A DNA stretch of 38,185 nt from the NCBI GenBank assembly GCA_009782955.1, contig WRIB01000027.1:1-38185 (forward strand), in the 5' to 3' direction. Both the position numbers and the translations under genes were made by a program. The DNA comes from Treponema sp. (lineage in GTDB: Bacteria; Spirochaetota; Spirochaetia; Treponematales; Breznakiellaceae). Numbering within the stretch: position 1 is the stretch's first letter; each line of letters begins with the position of its first letter. This document shows, piece after piece, positions 16,079-25,189 of this stretch. The notes under the pieces are model-generated. The model saw only the letters and a list, made by a program, of their open reading frames with translations, was not told the DNA's origin and did no database searches.

Positions 16079-17120
16079 GTGTTTTTTCTTTGCTGTAGTT
16101 TACTCAAATATCTTAATGTTTCTTGTTACCTGTTTGCCGGGCGCGGGTCTTATTGATGCCCAGGGCGAATTTGTTATGGGTACCTACTGCCGTATCGATC
16201 TTTTTGAAGACGGGAGTACTGCCCTGTACAATAAACTTTTTACACGGCTTGCGGAACTGGAAAAAATCTTCAGCGCCAACAGGGATGATTCGGAATTGGC
16301 CGGGGTTAATCGGAACGCCGGTCTTGAAGCAGTGGAAATTTCGGCGGAATTATTTACCGTTCTGGAACGGACTCTTTACTTTGCCGAAGTTACAGACGGT
16401 GCTTTTGATCCAACTGTGGGTCCTTTGGTTAAACTTTGGGGCATAGGTACGGAGAATGCCCGTATTCCGCTTGATTGGGAAATTGACGCTGCCCTGTATC
16501 TGGTCAATTGGAAAGAACTGGAATTAACAGCAGGGGCAGAAGGAAATTTACATACATCCGGGACAGCCTTTCTTAAACGGAAAGGTATGGCTCTGGATTT
16601 GGGCGCTATTGCCAAGGGTTATGCTGCCGATGAACTGACTGTAATTTTGCAGGAAGCGGGGGTAAAGAGGGCTGTTATTAACCTGGGCGGGAATGTTTAT
16701 GTATGGGGAAAGAAGGATAACGGAGATCCCTGGAACGTCGGAGTACAGAACCCTGTTACCGATCGGGGAGATTATATAGGTATTCTGAAACTGGAAGGAA
16801 GTATATCCGTTGTAAGTTCGGGTATCTATGAGCGGTTCTTTACCGGAGACGACGGCAAGCATTACCACCATCTCCTGGAATTAACGGAAAACGGGCGGGG
16901 AAGACGGGGTTATCCGGCGGAAAACGGCGTCCTTTCCACAACAGTTATTGCCGTCTCGTCCATGGATGCAGATGCCCTGTCCACCTCATGTTTTGTTTTG
17001 GGTTATAGCAGGGGAATGGCTTTAGCTCTGGCCAATGGGGCGGAAATCCTATATATAGAAGAAAAAGAAATCAGCGGGAGTCCGGGAGCCATGGCAATCT
17101 TTACTGTAACCAGCCATTGA
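16068..17120 (+). CDS. apbE: FAD:protein FMN transferase (ApbE family)
   Basis: 350 residues from a GTG at 16068. Longer frames from 15975 or 16050 run through the PilZ gene and the likely promoter and are less plausible. The N-terminus is hydrophobic and ends in FLVTC, which may be a poor lipobox or a signal segment. The ApbE core is clear: MGTYCRIDLF, GAFDPTVGPLVKLWG, GAIAKGYAADEL, VINLGGNVYVWG and the Mg-binding DADALSTSCF. It transfers FMN from FAD to a Ser/Thr of exported flavoproteins such as the Rnf or Nqr subunits. No such target genes are in this window. The rpmH promoter overlaps its last codons. Confidence 0.9.
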   Translation: MIRKCFFFAVVYSNILMFLVTCLPGAGLIDAQGEFVMGTYCRIDLFEDGSTALYNKLFTRLAELEKIFSANRDDSELAGVNRNAGLEAVEISAELFTVLERTLYFAEVTDGAFDPTVGPLVKLWGIGTENARIPLDWEIDAALYLVNWKELELTAGAEGNLHTSGTAFLKRKGMALDLGAIAKGYAADELTVILQEAGVKRAVINLGGNVYVWGKKDNGDPWNVGVQNPVTDRGDYIGILKLEGSISVVSSGIYERFFTGDDGKHYHHLLELTENGRGRRGYPAENGVLSTTVIAVSSMDADALSTSCFVLGYSRGMALALANGAEILYIEEKEISGSPGAMAIFTVTSH

Positions 17121-17144
17121 CCTTTTTCCGATTTTGTGCATAAT
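17117..17144 (+). promoter_or_regulatory. Promoter of the rpmH-rnpA-yidD cluster
   Basis: TTGACC (17117-17122), a 16-base spacer and CATAAT (17139-17144). It overlaps the apbE stop codon. The leader to rpmH would be about 115 bases, G+C-rich, and contains a short hairpin around 17218-17230. It may be a regulated leader. Confidence 0.6.
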
Positions 17145-17265
17145 AAAAGTCCAGGTATGAATCCAGTGGACCCGGCGTCCGTTATATTCCACCGGGCGGG
17201 CCTTGGCGAGCGAAGGTTTCCCTCCGGAAGGGCGGCGGTTTCCTGAATATAGAGGAGTTGTTCTC

Positions 17266-17421
17266 ATGAAGCGGACTTATCAGCCCAGTAAAGTAAAACG
17301 GAACCGCAAATTTGGCTTTAGGGCGAGGATGAAGACCAAGGGAGGGCGGCTTGTGTTAAAGCGCCGCAGGGCCAAGGGGCGGTACAAACTTACCGTTGCA
17401 GACGAAAAAAAACCCTATTAG
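17266..17421 (+). CDS. rpmH: 50S ribosomal protein L34
   Basis: 51 residues, starting [19 protein letters not shown]. It is very basic and has the universal L34 pattern, with a C-terminal extension [14 protein letters not shown] slightly longer than the usual 44-47 residues. GAGGAG at 17252-17257 is the ribosome site and fixes the start at 17266. First gene of the conserved rpmH-rnpA-yidD-yidC-jag order often found near the replication origin. dnaA is not upstream here. Confidence 0.97.
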   Translation: MKRTYQPSKVKRNRKFGFRARMKTKGGRLVLKRRRAKGRYKLTVADEKKPY

Positions 17422-17491
17422 CAGTTCTTCTCCGGAGGGGAGCCGTGCGGACTTTTGTTCGCAGCGTGAGCTTTCGTTTACCCGGAGGAGT

Positions 17492-17893
17492 GTGCCGGCT
17501 TTATTGCCGGAAAAACAAGACGGCGGCAGATTCAGAAGCGAAGAGCATCTGAAAAAAAAGGTTGAGATTACCGGGGTTTTTAAAAAAGGACGAACGGTCG
17601 GTTATTCCGGAATTAAGCTGTTTTTTTTGGCTAATGAATTTCCCTATAACCGCATCGTTATTACTTTTACGCGGAAATACGGAAATGCTGTACAACGAAA
17701 CCGGGCGCGGCGGCTGGTACGGGAGGCTTATCGTTTAATGAAGGGCGGACTTAAAACCGGCTATGATTTGGTTTTTTTAATCTACCCCCGAACGGAAAGT
17801 TCTCCTTCTAAGCGGGAAGACGGACTTTCGAAAACCGCTGTGCAGCTGCAAATCCTTTTTAAAAAGGCGGGAATGATTCGCCAAGAGGCGTAA
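17492..17893 (+). CDS. rnpA: Ribonuclease P protein component (start uncertain, non-ATG)
   Basis: 133 residues from a GTG at 17492. The basic core begins with [20 protein letters not shown], as in treponemal RnpA. The signature [13 protein letters not shown] is intact. It binds the RNase P RNA for tRNA 5' maturation. The frame is open back to 17360 and has no ATG before the core. A TTG at 17396 would overlap rpmH by 26 bases but has no ribosome site and gives an unusual 165 residues. GGAGG at 17484-17488 is only 3 bases from the GTG and 15 from a TTG at 17504, so initiation is atypical whichever codon is used. The stop overlaps the yidD start (TAATG). Confidence 0.88.
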   Translation: MPALLPEKQDGGRFRSEEHLKKKVEITGVFKKGRTVGYSGIKLFFLANEFPYNRIVITFTRKYGNAVQRNRARRLVREAYRLMKGGLKTGYDLVFLIYPRTESSPSKREDGLSKTAVQLQILFKKAGMIRQEA

Positions 17894-18102
17894 TGATCAA
17901 AAAAGTCATTTTGTTTTTGATTTGGTTTTATCAGCAAGCTGTCTCTCCCTATCTCCGGCAAAGGTGCCGTTATTATCCAAGTTGTTCGCACTATGCCGGC
18001 GAAGCGGTACAGAAGTACGGAGCATGGAAGGGTTCTTGTATGGCCATAAAGCGGATTATACGCTGTCATCCATTTCATGAGGGAGGCTATGATCCGGTTT
18101 AA
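17893..18102 (+). CDS. yidD: Membrane protein insertion efficiency factor YidD
   Basis: 69 residues with the family motifs [18 protein letters not shown] and [11 protein letters not shown]. It is a small inner-membrane-associated protein that helps YidC-dependent insertion. The ATG overlaps the rnpA stop by one base, so translation is coupled. yidC starts 68 bases downstream, beyond a palindromic hairpin (18115-18140). Confidence 0.95.
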   Translation: MIKKVILFLIWFYQQAVSPYLRQRCRYYPSCSHYAGEAVQKYGAWKGSCMAIKRIIRCHPFHEGGYDPV

Positions 18103-18114
18103 ATATAAGGTTGC

Positions 18115-18140
18115 TTTTTTAAAACTGAAGTTTTAAAAAG
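18115..18140. repeat. A/T-rich palindrome between yidD and yidC
   Basis: An 11-bp perfect stem plus a G:T pair with a central GA. Its core AAAACTGAAGTTTT (18121-18134) is the exact reverse complement of the core inside the pyrC palindrome at 30017-30030. It could attenuate transcription into yidC, or be a mobile palindromic element, or both. Confidence 0.65.
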
Positions 18141-18170
18141 TTTCCTGATTATTACAGGATTTTATGTGAT

Positions 18171-19994
18171 ATGGAAAAAAATACAGTATTAGCAGTTGTC
18201 TTATCTTCTGTAATTATTTTTACCTGGTTGCTTTTTGTTCAGCCGAAACTGTTTCCGCCGGAAGCGGAACAGGATGCAGGCCAGCGTACGGAAACAGAAG
18301 CTCCGGTACAGGTTACTCCGGTTCAGAGCGCACAGCCTTCCGCAGTACAGCCTGTTGAGGATGTACAAACAGAGGTACAGGATGCTGCGCTTTCCGATGC
18401 TTCAACTGAAGAAACTGCGGCGGAAACAACGCTTCCGCCGGTTCCTGAAACGGAAGAGCGGATTATTATAGAAACAGATATTATCAGAGCGGTGTTAACC
18501 AGTGCTGGCGGAGATTTGGTTTCCTTTAAACTTAAAGAACACAATGATAAGGGTGAGATGGTAGAGATGATCCTTCCTTCTGTTTTTGAAGATGGATCGG
18601 AAAAAGAAAACCATGCTTTTACCATTGCTTTCGGCGGAATTGACACCCAGCCTGCAGCGGTTAATTTTAGTGTGTCGCGTCCTTCGCCGCTTTCTGTGGA
18701 ATTTTCCAGGGAATTTTCCATGGCGGGCAGTACGGAAACTTTTACTCTGACGAAACGGTATGAATTCAGAAACGGAGAATATATGTTCCAGCTTACCGTT
18801 TCGGTTTCCGGGACAGCGCCGCTTAATTTCGGCAATGCCGCCTATACTCTGGGTTTTGGCCCTCAAATCGGACCGGGTTTCCAAAAGCTGGATAACCGCT
18901 ATGAATACCGCCATTATTATTCACTTGTTAATGGGAAGCGGAATAATGTTAAATTAAATACCCCTGTAGATTCCCGCTTTACCTGGGCGTCAATTGCCGG
19001 AAAATACTTTACTGCCATTGTTATCCCGGATACTTCTTACACGCTTACCTTTTCCGATAAAAGCGAGCCGGGGATCCCTTCCGCTTCTCGCATGTACTTA
19101 ACACGGCCTCCTTTATCTACTGGCGCAAACAGCGATGTGTTTCATTTTTATCTTGGCCCCAAAAACCAGGACAACCTGGGCCGCTATGATACCGGGGATA
19201 ACAGCTTCAGACTCCGGGAACTGGACTTTACCAAAGCTGCAAGCACAAGCGGGATCCTGGGCCCTCTGGAAACGCTGCTTAAGTGGCTTCTTAAGGTATG
19301 CTATAAACTTGTTCATAATTACGGCGGAGCGATAATACTGCTTACCCTGATGGTAAAACTTATGCTGTTCCCTCTGACCAAAAAAAGTTCGGAAGCAAGC
19401 ATTAAAATGCAGGCGCTTGCCCCCAAGATTAAGGAGCTCCAGACAAAGTACAAGGGGAATCCCGCAAAGATGAATGCCGAGCTTGGTGCGCTTTATAAAA
19501 AAGAAGGCCATAATCCCATGTCCGGCTGTCTTCCGTTAGTAATACAAATGCCGTTGCTTTTTGCAATGTACAATCTGTTTAATAACCACTTTGATTTACG
19601 CGGCGCCATGTTTATTCCGGGCTGGATACCAGACCTTTCTTTGCCTGAATCGGTTATGCAGTTTGGCTCACCATTGCCTCTTGTAGGCTGGGACAGCCTC
19701 CGGCTTCTTCCTTTTATTTATGTTGGTTCCCAGTTGCTTTACGGTGTGGCTACAAGAACTCCCGAACAACAAGGTAATCCATCCATGAAAATTATGTTGT
19801 ATGTTATGCCGATAATGTTCTTCTTTATACTTTACAACGTTCCTTCCGGACTTTTGGTTTTCTGGATATTTTCCAATGTGTTTACATTAATCCAGCAGGT
19901 CATATTAAATAAATATATGGCAGCAAAAAGACCGGTTGTTGTTGAAGAAGAAAGGGATACAGTGATTGCTCCCCGGCGAAAAAAGAAACGCTGA
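18171..19994 (+). CDS. yidC: Membrane protein insertase YidC
   Basis: 607 residues, the Gram-negative-type length. TM1 is at about 7-26, followed by a low-complexity Pro/Glu/Val-rich linker (30-100), the large periplasmic P1 beta domain (about 100-360), and the five-segment 60 kDa insertase core (about 370-590). The C-terminus is basic (APRRKKKR). It inserts inner-membrane proteins alone or with SecYEG. It is followed after 25 bases by jag. Confidence 0.97.
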   Translation: MEKNTVLAVVLSSVIIFTWLLFVQPKLFPPEAEQDAGQRTETEAPVQVTPVQSAQPSAVQPVEDVQTEVQDAALSDASTEETAAETTLPPVPETEERIIIETDIIRAVLTSAGGDLVSFKLKEHNDKGEMVEMILPSVFEDGSEKENHAFTIAFGGIDTQPAAVNFSVSRPSPLSVEFSREFSMAGSTETFTLTKRYEFRNGEYMFQLTVSVSGTAPLNFGNAAYTLGFGPQIGPGFQKLDNRYEYRHYYSLVNGKRNNVKLNTPVDSRFTWASIAGKYFTAIVIPDTSYTLTFSDKSEPGIPSASRMYLTRPPLSTGANSDVFHFYLGPKNQDNLGRYDTGDNSFRLRELDFTKAASTSGILGPLETLLKWLLKVCYKLVHNYGGAIILLTLMVKLMLFPLTKKSSEASIKMQALAPKIKELQTKYKGNPAKMNAELGALYKKEGHNPMSGCLPLVIQMPLLFAMYNLFNNHFDLRGAMFIPGWIPDLSLPESVMQFGSPLPLVGWDSLRLLPFIYVGSQLLYGVATRTPEQQGNPSMKIMLYVMPIMFFFILYNVPSGLLVFWIFSNVFTLIQQVILNKYMAAKRPVVVEEERDTVIAPRRKKKR

Positions 19995-20019
19995 AAAATT
20001 ATCAAGTGAGGTATTCATT

Positions 20020-20730
20020 ATGATATATGAATTTGAAGGCCGTACCGAAAAAGAAGCCATTGACAAGGCTGCGGCAGAACTGGGAATTGAAAAAGATCAA
20101 TTTGATGTGGAGATACTGGAAACCCAAAGATCCGGATTGTTCAAGAAAGGCTTTGTAAAAATTCAGGTACATACCGAAGCATCAATTCCTCAGAAATCAA
20201 GGAATTTTCCGGACAAGGAAAAACAAAGACCTGCAAGGTCCGCAGAAAAAAGAACAATGGCCGGTTCGGCTGATGACTTTGAAGCAGCAATGACCGGTTT
20301 TGTGGAAACGCTTATTGATCGTATGGGTTATCCGGGAAATGTTTCCGTACTCTACAGAGAAGAAAGCAAGCTTGGTCTGAAAATCGAATCGGAACATTCT
20401 TCCATTCTGATTGGAAAAAAAGGAAAGAACCTTGATGCTCTTCAGCTTTTGGCCAATATTTATGCAGGCAGGCAGGGCCGGGAAGATATGAGAATTATTC
20501 TGGACAGCGAAAACTACCGTTTGCGAAGGGAAGAATCGCTTGTACGACTGGCATATACCGTGGCAGACAAGGTGCGTGAAAACAGAAATTCCATTTTACT
20601 GGAACCAATGAATCCTTTTGACCGGCGGCTTATTCATACTACCCTGAACGATATTTCCGATGTGGAAACCAAAAGTGAAGGCGAAGGTTTGTATAAGCAG
20701 GTACGAGTCTATTACCGGGGATACAGGTGA
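20020..20730 (+). CDS. jag: Jag/KhpB-type RNA-binding protein (KH and R3H domains)
   Basis: 236 residues. The start at 20020 is chosen over a longer frame from 19966 that would overlap yidC; GTGAGG lies 8 bases upstream and the protein then begins with the Jag N-domain MIYEFEGRTEKEAIDKA. A Lys/Arg-rich linker (60-90) leads to a KH domain with GKKGKN (about 128-133), then an R3H domain with NPFDRRLIH. Such proteins bind RNA and affect cell division and envelope growth. A strong hairpin overlaps the stop codon. Confidence 0.93.
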   Translation: MIYEFEGRTEKEAIDKAAAELGIEKDQFDVEILETQRSGLFKKGFVKIQVHTEASIPQKSRNFPDKEKQRPARSAEKRTMAGSADDFEAAMTGFVETLIDRMGYPGNVSVLYREESKLGLKIESEHSSILIGKKGKNLDALQLLANIYAGRQGREDMRIILDSENYRLRREESLVRLAYTVADKVRENRNSILLEPMNPFDRRLIHTTLNDISDVETKSEGEGLYKQVRVYYRGYR

Positions 20731-20786
20731 GCTTGTTCCTAAAACTGCGAACCTTCGGTTCTGCTTAGCTTCGGAACAAGCTTTTA
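20730..20786 (+). terminator. Two-part intrinsic terminator after jag
   Basis: AGCTTGTTCC (20730-20739) pairs with GGAACAAGCT (20773-20782). Inside is a second hairpin, GAACC/GGTTC with loop TTC (20749-20761). TTTT follows directly. It terminates the rpmH-jag cluster. Confidence 0.75.
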
Positions 20787-20792
20787 AAAATA

Positions 20793-21947
20793 TTACTGTG
20801 TCTTGGTAAGAATCAGCGCAATGGGCAGATGATCCGAAAGACCGTTACCGGTACGCGGATTATACGTATTCGGGTGACCGGCCGCATTGGCAAAAGGCGG
20901 TTTAGAGAGTACACGGAAATATCCGTATTGTAAGCTGCTTCCGCTGAACAACGCAGGATTAAGCAGAAAATGATCGATAGTCTCCCAGGTATCTTTATAA
21001 TAGTACGAACCCGGAACATTGTTTTGATTTTCTGTCATTTCTTCTTCCAATTCAAACCAGGGTGAATAAACCAATCCTCCGGAAGCTGTAAAAAAATTCA
21101 AGTTGGGCGGCTTATCTCCGCTTAGAACAAGAAAGTCCTGAAAATCCGATCGGGCTCCTGCCGGAGTCTTTCTTATGAGCGCCGCCGCTTCATTAGTGTC
21201 CGGAAGCAGGGCACAGGGATAAGCTGCCGCAATACGGGAAAATTCATCGTAGTTTTCGTTCAAGTCACCCATAATAACCACCGGTGTGCCTGCCATTTCT
21301 GCTTCGATTTCTGCAAGCCGCCTTACAACCAGTGCCGCTCCTGCCCGCCGCAGACTTTCGGTTTTTTTCTCTCCTTCGCGTTTGGATTTCCAATGACAAA
21401 CCAACAGTACCAGCGGACCGGATCCTGTATCAACCCAAACTTCCACAACAGGCCGCGGTATATTGTCGTTTCCCGAATGGAACGAATGAACCCTGGCTTC
21501 GGTAAAAGGCAGAGCGCTCAGCACACCTATGCCAATGGGAATAGTCTGCGGAGAATCATCGTTCTGCCATATATCGGCAGGGTAAACCGGGGTACCTGCA
21601 AAGAAAGACCAGCTGTAATTTAAACATGAGCTGTCTGCCAGGTCCCTGATTACACCTTCGTTCTCTACTTCAATCAAAGCAAGAATATCTGGCTTTATTC
21701 CGCTTTCTCCTTTCAACGCCGCCGATATGTTTTGGAGCCGGGCCTGGTATTTTTCGTTATTCCAGCCGGCATTGTTTTTAAAATCGTTATATTCAAGACC
21801 ATTGTCAATTCCGTCAAACAGGTTTTGAACATTCCAGCTAACGATAGTAAGATGATCTGTACCTGTTTCTGATTGTGCAAAGGAACAACCCAATAGAAGC
21901 AGAATCAGGAAAAGTACATAAAAGTGATAGTAAAAAGATCTTTTCAT
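20793..21947 (-). CDS. Endonuclease/exonuclease/phosphatase-fold lipoprotein
   Basis: 384 residues. The N-terminus is a lipoprotein signal with lipobox LLLLGC (Cys about residue 21). The EEP motifs are SWNVQNLF, LIEVEN, VCHWKSKR, IMGDLNEN and the final SDHLPIALI. Overall it resembles extracellular nuclease or phosphodiesterase proteins of spirochaetes and Bacteroidetes. It probably scavenges nucleic acid or phosphate outside the cell (inference). AGGAGG 6 bases before the ATG fixes the start. It is divergent from the secreted protein at 22065 and convergent with jag. Confidence 0.88.
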   Translation of the reverse strand: MKRSFYYHFYVLFLILLLLGCSFAQSETGTDHLTIVSWNVQNLFDGIDNGLEYNDFKNNAGWNNEKYQARLQNISAALKGESGIKPDILALIEVENEGVIRDLADSSCLNYSWSFFAGTPVYPADIWQNDDSPQTIPIGIGVLSALPFTEARVHSFHSGNDNIPRPVVEVWVDTGSGPLVLLVCHWKSKREGEKKTESLRRAGAALVVRRLAEIEAEMAGTPVVIMGDLNENYDEFSRIAAAYPCALLPDTNEAAALIRKTPAGARSDFQDFLVLSGDKPPNLNFFTASGGLVYSPWFELEEEMTENQNNVPGSYYYKDTWETIDHFLLNPALFSGSSLQYGYFRVLSKPPFANAAGHPNTYNPRTGNGLSDHLPIALILTKTQ

Positions 21948-21998
21948 AGTAGCCTCCTATTGCAAACAGGGTAAAAACCTGAGTATTGCTTGTATTGA

Positions 21999-22026
21999 TT
22001 GACAATTATTTTAATAATAGTATACA
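21999..22026 (+). promoter_or_regulatory. Promoter of the secreted protein-LolC/E-LolD operon
   Basis: TTGACA (21999-22004), a 16-base spacer and TATACA (22021-22026). The start codon is 38 bases further on. Confidence 0.6.
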
Positions 22027-22064
22027 GGAGAGTGTTTTTTGGAGGGTTTTAAACCAAGAGAATA

Positions 22065-23132
22065 ATGAGGTACAAATTTTTTCTGTTCCTGCTTTTTTTC
22101 CCGGCTGTTCTTAATGCCCAAACCTGGTACCGTTCCAATCAGGCGGGAATGGCCCTGGAAAAACTCCCTTCCCGTATGGTGGCTCTTCATAATGAATGGG
22201 CTGTTTTTGTGGAAGCTGCCGGCTATAATATGCTACCGGCCATTCTCCGCGATTACTACAATGCTTCATATGCCATGGAGCAGCGACTTCTTTATGAACG
22301 GGGTAAACTGAAACGGAGGCAATGGATCTTCCGTGACAGAGGAGGTATGACGCGCCTGAATGCATCGCTGCCAGCGGATCTTGAGTCAGTGGGAAAAGTA
22401 ACAGGAGGAGAAGTACCTCCCTTTGTCGAAATATTTTCTTCCGATCGTACCCTGGCCGAAACATATCTGTATCTTGCATCGGGCGTTTACATAACACGCT
22501 ATTCATATCGGATGGGGTTGTTGATCAATGCGGAAACATTTTTGGACGATACACCGCTTTGGATAGATAATTACCGTTATACCCGCCAATCGTTGCTTCG
22601 CGGTGTTGAGCGAAACTATCACAGGGCAGGGTTGTATGCAGAACCGTTGCAAGGATCAAGCAGCAAGCCGCCGGTGGTTTCTGCAAGTCTTGATCTTCGT
22701 GAAACGCCGCCTATAACCGGTTTTGTCAGCCCTGTTGTTCCTTACGATAACAGCATTACAACGGATGTACTAAGATCGGTTTATTCCGTAAAAGCAGCCA
22801 GGGTGGTCTACGATACGGACAGTCAGGGCAGAGTAATTACCGAAACCCGTTATAATGAAGAAGGCGGGACAATAGCAGTAATTAACAATGAATGGACCAA
22901 TGACAGAATTACTCTAATTCGCTGGAGTTCAGGATCTGACGAGGGAAGAATCGTTTTTCGTTATTCGGGAAAAGATCGCATTTTCGAAGAGAATTACCGC
23001 AATGGTGTTTTGGAACGGAGAGTAACTGTTAATGGAGATGAAGAAATCGAAGAGATCTTTATGAACAACAAAGTAATACTCAGGGCAGTGTGGGTAGACG
23101 GACGAAAACAGTCAGAGGAAAGAGTTCGCTGA
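22065..23132 (+). CDS. Secreted protein of unknown function linked to LolC/D
   Basis: 355 residues. Residues 1-19 are a signal peptide ending at LNAQT. The middle part is Tyr- and Arg-rich. The C-terminal 100 residues contain repeated beta-hairpin phrases (DSQGRVITETRYNEEGG, EENYRNGVLERRVTV, NNKVILRAVWVDG) like the YD/MORN-type strands of cell-envelope proteins. It overlaps the LolC/E start by one base, so it is translationally coupled to the lipoprotein exporter, and an accessory or client role is likely. I recall a hypothetical gene in the same position before the LolC/D genes of Treponema pallidum but cannot verify homology. Confidence 0.7.
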   Translation: MRYKFFLFLLFFPAVLNAQTWYRSNQAGMALEKLPSRMVALHNEWAVFVEAAGYNMLPAILRDYYNASYAMEQRLLYERGKLKRRQWIFRDRGGMTRLNASLPADLESVGKVTGGEVPPFVEIFSSDRTLAETYLYLASGVYITRYSYRMGLLINAETFLDDTPLWIDNYRYTRQSLLRGVERNYHRAGLYAEPLQGSSSKPPVVSASLDLRETPPITGFVSPVVPYDNSITTDVLRSVYSVKAARVVYDTDSQGRVITETRYNEEGGTIAVINNEWTNDRITLIRWSSGSDEGRIVFRYSGKDRIFEENYRNGVLERRVTVNGDEEIEEIFMNNKVILRAVWVDGRKQSEERVR

Positions 23133-24445
23133 TGGGCTGGGTTGGTTTTGTAGCAGGCAGGCTTGTTGCAAGAAAACGCGGCGTTCCCCTGCCGGTGTTG
23201 TCCATACTGGGAATTACTGTAGGGGTTCTAGCGTTAACGGTTATTATATCCGTAATGAACGGTTTTCAACTGGGATTTATTGAAAGTATCCTGGAAATAT
23301 CTTCTTATTATGTGCGGTTGGAATCTCCTCCGCCTATTAACGAAAGCGATGTATTGATAGAAAAAATCAGAGCCCTGCCGAATGTAAACGCTGCTGTTCC
23401 CTTCAGGGAAGTACAGGCTCTGTTACGCGGCGACTGGGGTCAGCATGCTGTACTTATTCGCGGTCTTTATCCGGATGCATGGGAAGAAGATCCGGGCATG
23501 GCAGAAAAACTAATTTTCGAAGAAGGTTCGTTTGATCTCGAAGACGGCGATTCAATTCTTCTGGGTGCTGAACTTGCCGGAAGGCTACATGCAGAAATCG
23601 GAGATATGGTTCAGTTGATCTCGATAAAAAGCGCCGGTTTTGCCGGCGGAGGTAATTTATCCTCTGCTTCGGATGAAGAAGCTTCTGAATCGCTTTTTGT
23701 CGTCAGGGGAATTTTCCGTTCGGGGTTTTATGAGTTTGATTTGGGCTGGGGTTTTATTAACTTTGACAAGGCCGGAGAACTTGAAGGAGAACCCTATACG
23801 TTAGGCATTAAACTTAATGATCGCTTCCAGGACAAAAAGTTCGCCGCAGTCTTAACCGGGTTGATTGGTGAAATTGACTCCGGCAGCAGCGCCGCTGATT
23901 CACAAGCCCATTCCAAAGTGCGGACATGGCGTAATTTTAACAGGGCTTTTTTCGGAGCGCTTCGGACAGAAAAACTTTTTATGTTCGTTTTGGTAGGATT
24001 AATTTTTATTGTGGTTGGCCTGAATATTTATCAGGCGCAGCGGCGTATTGTACTGGAAAGACGTGAAGAAATCGGCCTGCTCCGGGCGGTTGGCGCCAGA
24101 GACCGGGCGGTACGGCTTGTTTTTGTTTGGGACGGCTTTATTGTTGGCATTATTGGTGCAGGTCTGGGAACAATTCTGGGACTCCTGATCAGCTTTAATA
24201 TTGCTGCTGTTTTTTCTGCACTGGAAAATGCCGTTAATGCAATCCTTTACCTGTTTCAGCGCGGCGGCGGCTTTGCTGTTTTTTCCCCTGCGGTTTTTTA
24301 CATAAAGGAAATAAAAGCGCGGGTGATCCCCCATGAAGTATTGCTGATTTTTTTATTCGGTCTCTTTTCCGCCCTGGGAGCAGCCTGGTTTGCTTCGGGT
24401 AAAGTCTCCCGCATCAAACCCGCGGAGGTGTTACGCTATGAATGA
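23132..24445 (+). CDS. Lipoprotein-releasing ABC permease (LolC/LolE family)
   Basis: 437 residues. The start at 23132 (overlapping the upstream TGA) is favoured by an AGAGGAAAG site and by the typical N-terminus WVGFVAGRLVARK leading into TM1. The first membrane segment (about 24-46) is followed by a periplasmic MacB-like core domain. The three C-terminal FtsX-type segments contain LERREEIGLLRAVGARDRAV, the coupling-helix motif. It should extract lipoproteins from the inner membrane together with LolD. Only one permease is encoded, so it may act as a homodimer or with a partner elsewhere. Confidence 0.88.
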   Translation: MGWVGFVAGRLVARKRGVPLPVLSILGITVGVLALTVIISVMNGFQLGFIESILEISSYYVRLESPPPINESDVLIEKIRALPNVNAAVPFREVQALLRGDWGQHAVLIRGLYPDAWEEDPGMAEKLIFEEGSFDLEDGDSILLGAELAGRLHAEIGDMVQLISIKSAGFAGGGNLSSASDEEASESLFVVRGIFRSGFYEFDLGWGFINFDKAGELEGEPYTLGIKLNDRFQDKKFAAVLTGLIGEIDSGSSAADSQAHSKVRTWRNFNRAFFGALRTEKLFMFVLVGLIFIVVGLNIYQAQRRIVLERREEIGLLRAVGARDRAVRLVFVWDGFIVGIIGAGLGTILGLLISFNIAAVFSALENAVNAILYLFQRGGGFAVFSPAVFYIKEIKARVIPHEVLLIFLFGLFSALGAAWFASGKVSRIKPAEVLRYE

Positions 24446-25124
24446 TGACATAATAAAAGTTGAAAATCTTAATAAACATTACAAGTCAGGGACAGAAACG
24501 CTTGTTATCCTTAACGGACTTAATTTTATAGTACCAAAAGGAGCCACTGTAGCGGTGCGCGGACAAAGCGGCTGCGGAAAAAGTACACTCCTGAATATTT
24601 TGGGCGGGTTGGATAAAAGTGATTCAGGATTTGTAAATGTGGCAGGGCTTAATATTTCGAATCTTCCGGAAAAAGATCTGACAGAGTACCGCCGTAAAAA
24701 GATAGGTTTTGTTTTTCAGTTTCATTATTTATTGCGGGATTTTACCGCATTGGAAAATGTAATGCTTCCCGGTTTTATCGGGGGCATGAAAAAAAAGGCC
24801 GCCCTGGAAAAGGCGGAAAAACTCCTTGTAGACCTGGGTCTTTCCGGCAGATCACATCACTATCCTTCCCAGCTTTCAGGCGGCGAACGCCAGCGGGTTG
24901 CTGTAGCCCGCTCCATGATAAACGATCCCGAACTTATCCTGGCCGATGAACCCACAGGCAACCTCGACCCCCACAGCAGCATGGCAGTGGCGGAGTTGCT
25001 GTACCAGGCAGCGGAAACATGGAAGACAAGCCTTGTTGTAGTAACCCATGACGAAAAAGTTGCCGGGCAGGCGCAGCTTCATTTTGAATTAAGTGAAGGT
25101 GTGTTGAAGGAGGCCGGCGCTTGA
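24438..25124 (+). CDS. lolD: Lipoprotein-releasing ABC ATPase LolD
   Basis: 228 residues. Start at 24438 overlaps the permease stop by 8 bases; GGAGG is 8 bases upstream. Walker A is GQSGCGKST, the signature is [15 protein letters not shown] and Walker B is [12 protein letters not shown]. It belongs to the LolD/MacB/FtsE group. It drives the preceding permease. After its stop the same frame stays open for another 48 codons, into sequence that also forms the tail of the opposing LRR gene. Confidence 0.92.
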   Translation: MNDDIIKVENLNKHYKSGTETLVILNGLNFIVPKGATVAVRGQSGCGKSTLLNILGGLDKSDSGFVNVAGLNISNLPEKDLTEYRRKKIGFVFQFHYLLRDFTALENVMLPGFIGGMKKKAALEKAEKLLVDLGLSGRSHHYPSQLSGGERQRVAVARSMINDPELILADEPTGNLDPHSSMAVAELLYQAAETWKTSLVVVTHDEKVAGQAQLHFELSEGVLKEAGA

Positions 25125-25189
25125 TTTTCTGCCATTAGCCGTTCTGAACGCATCAATTTTCCCATATCGGTGGAAGGAAGAGCACTCAT

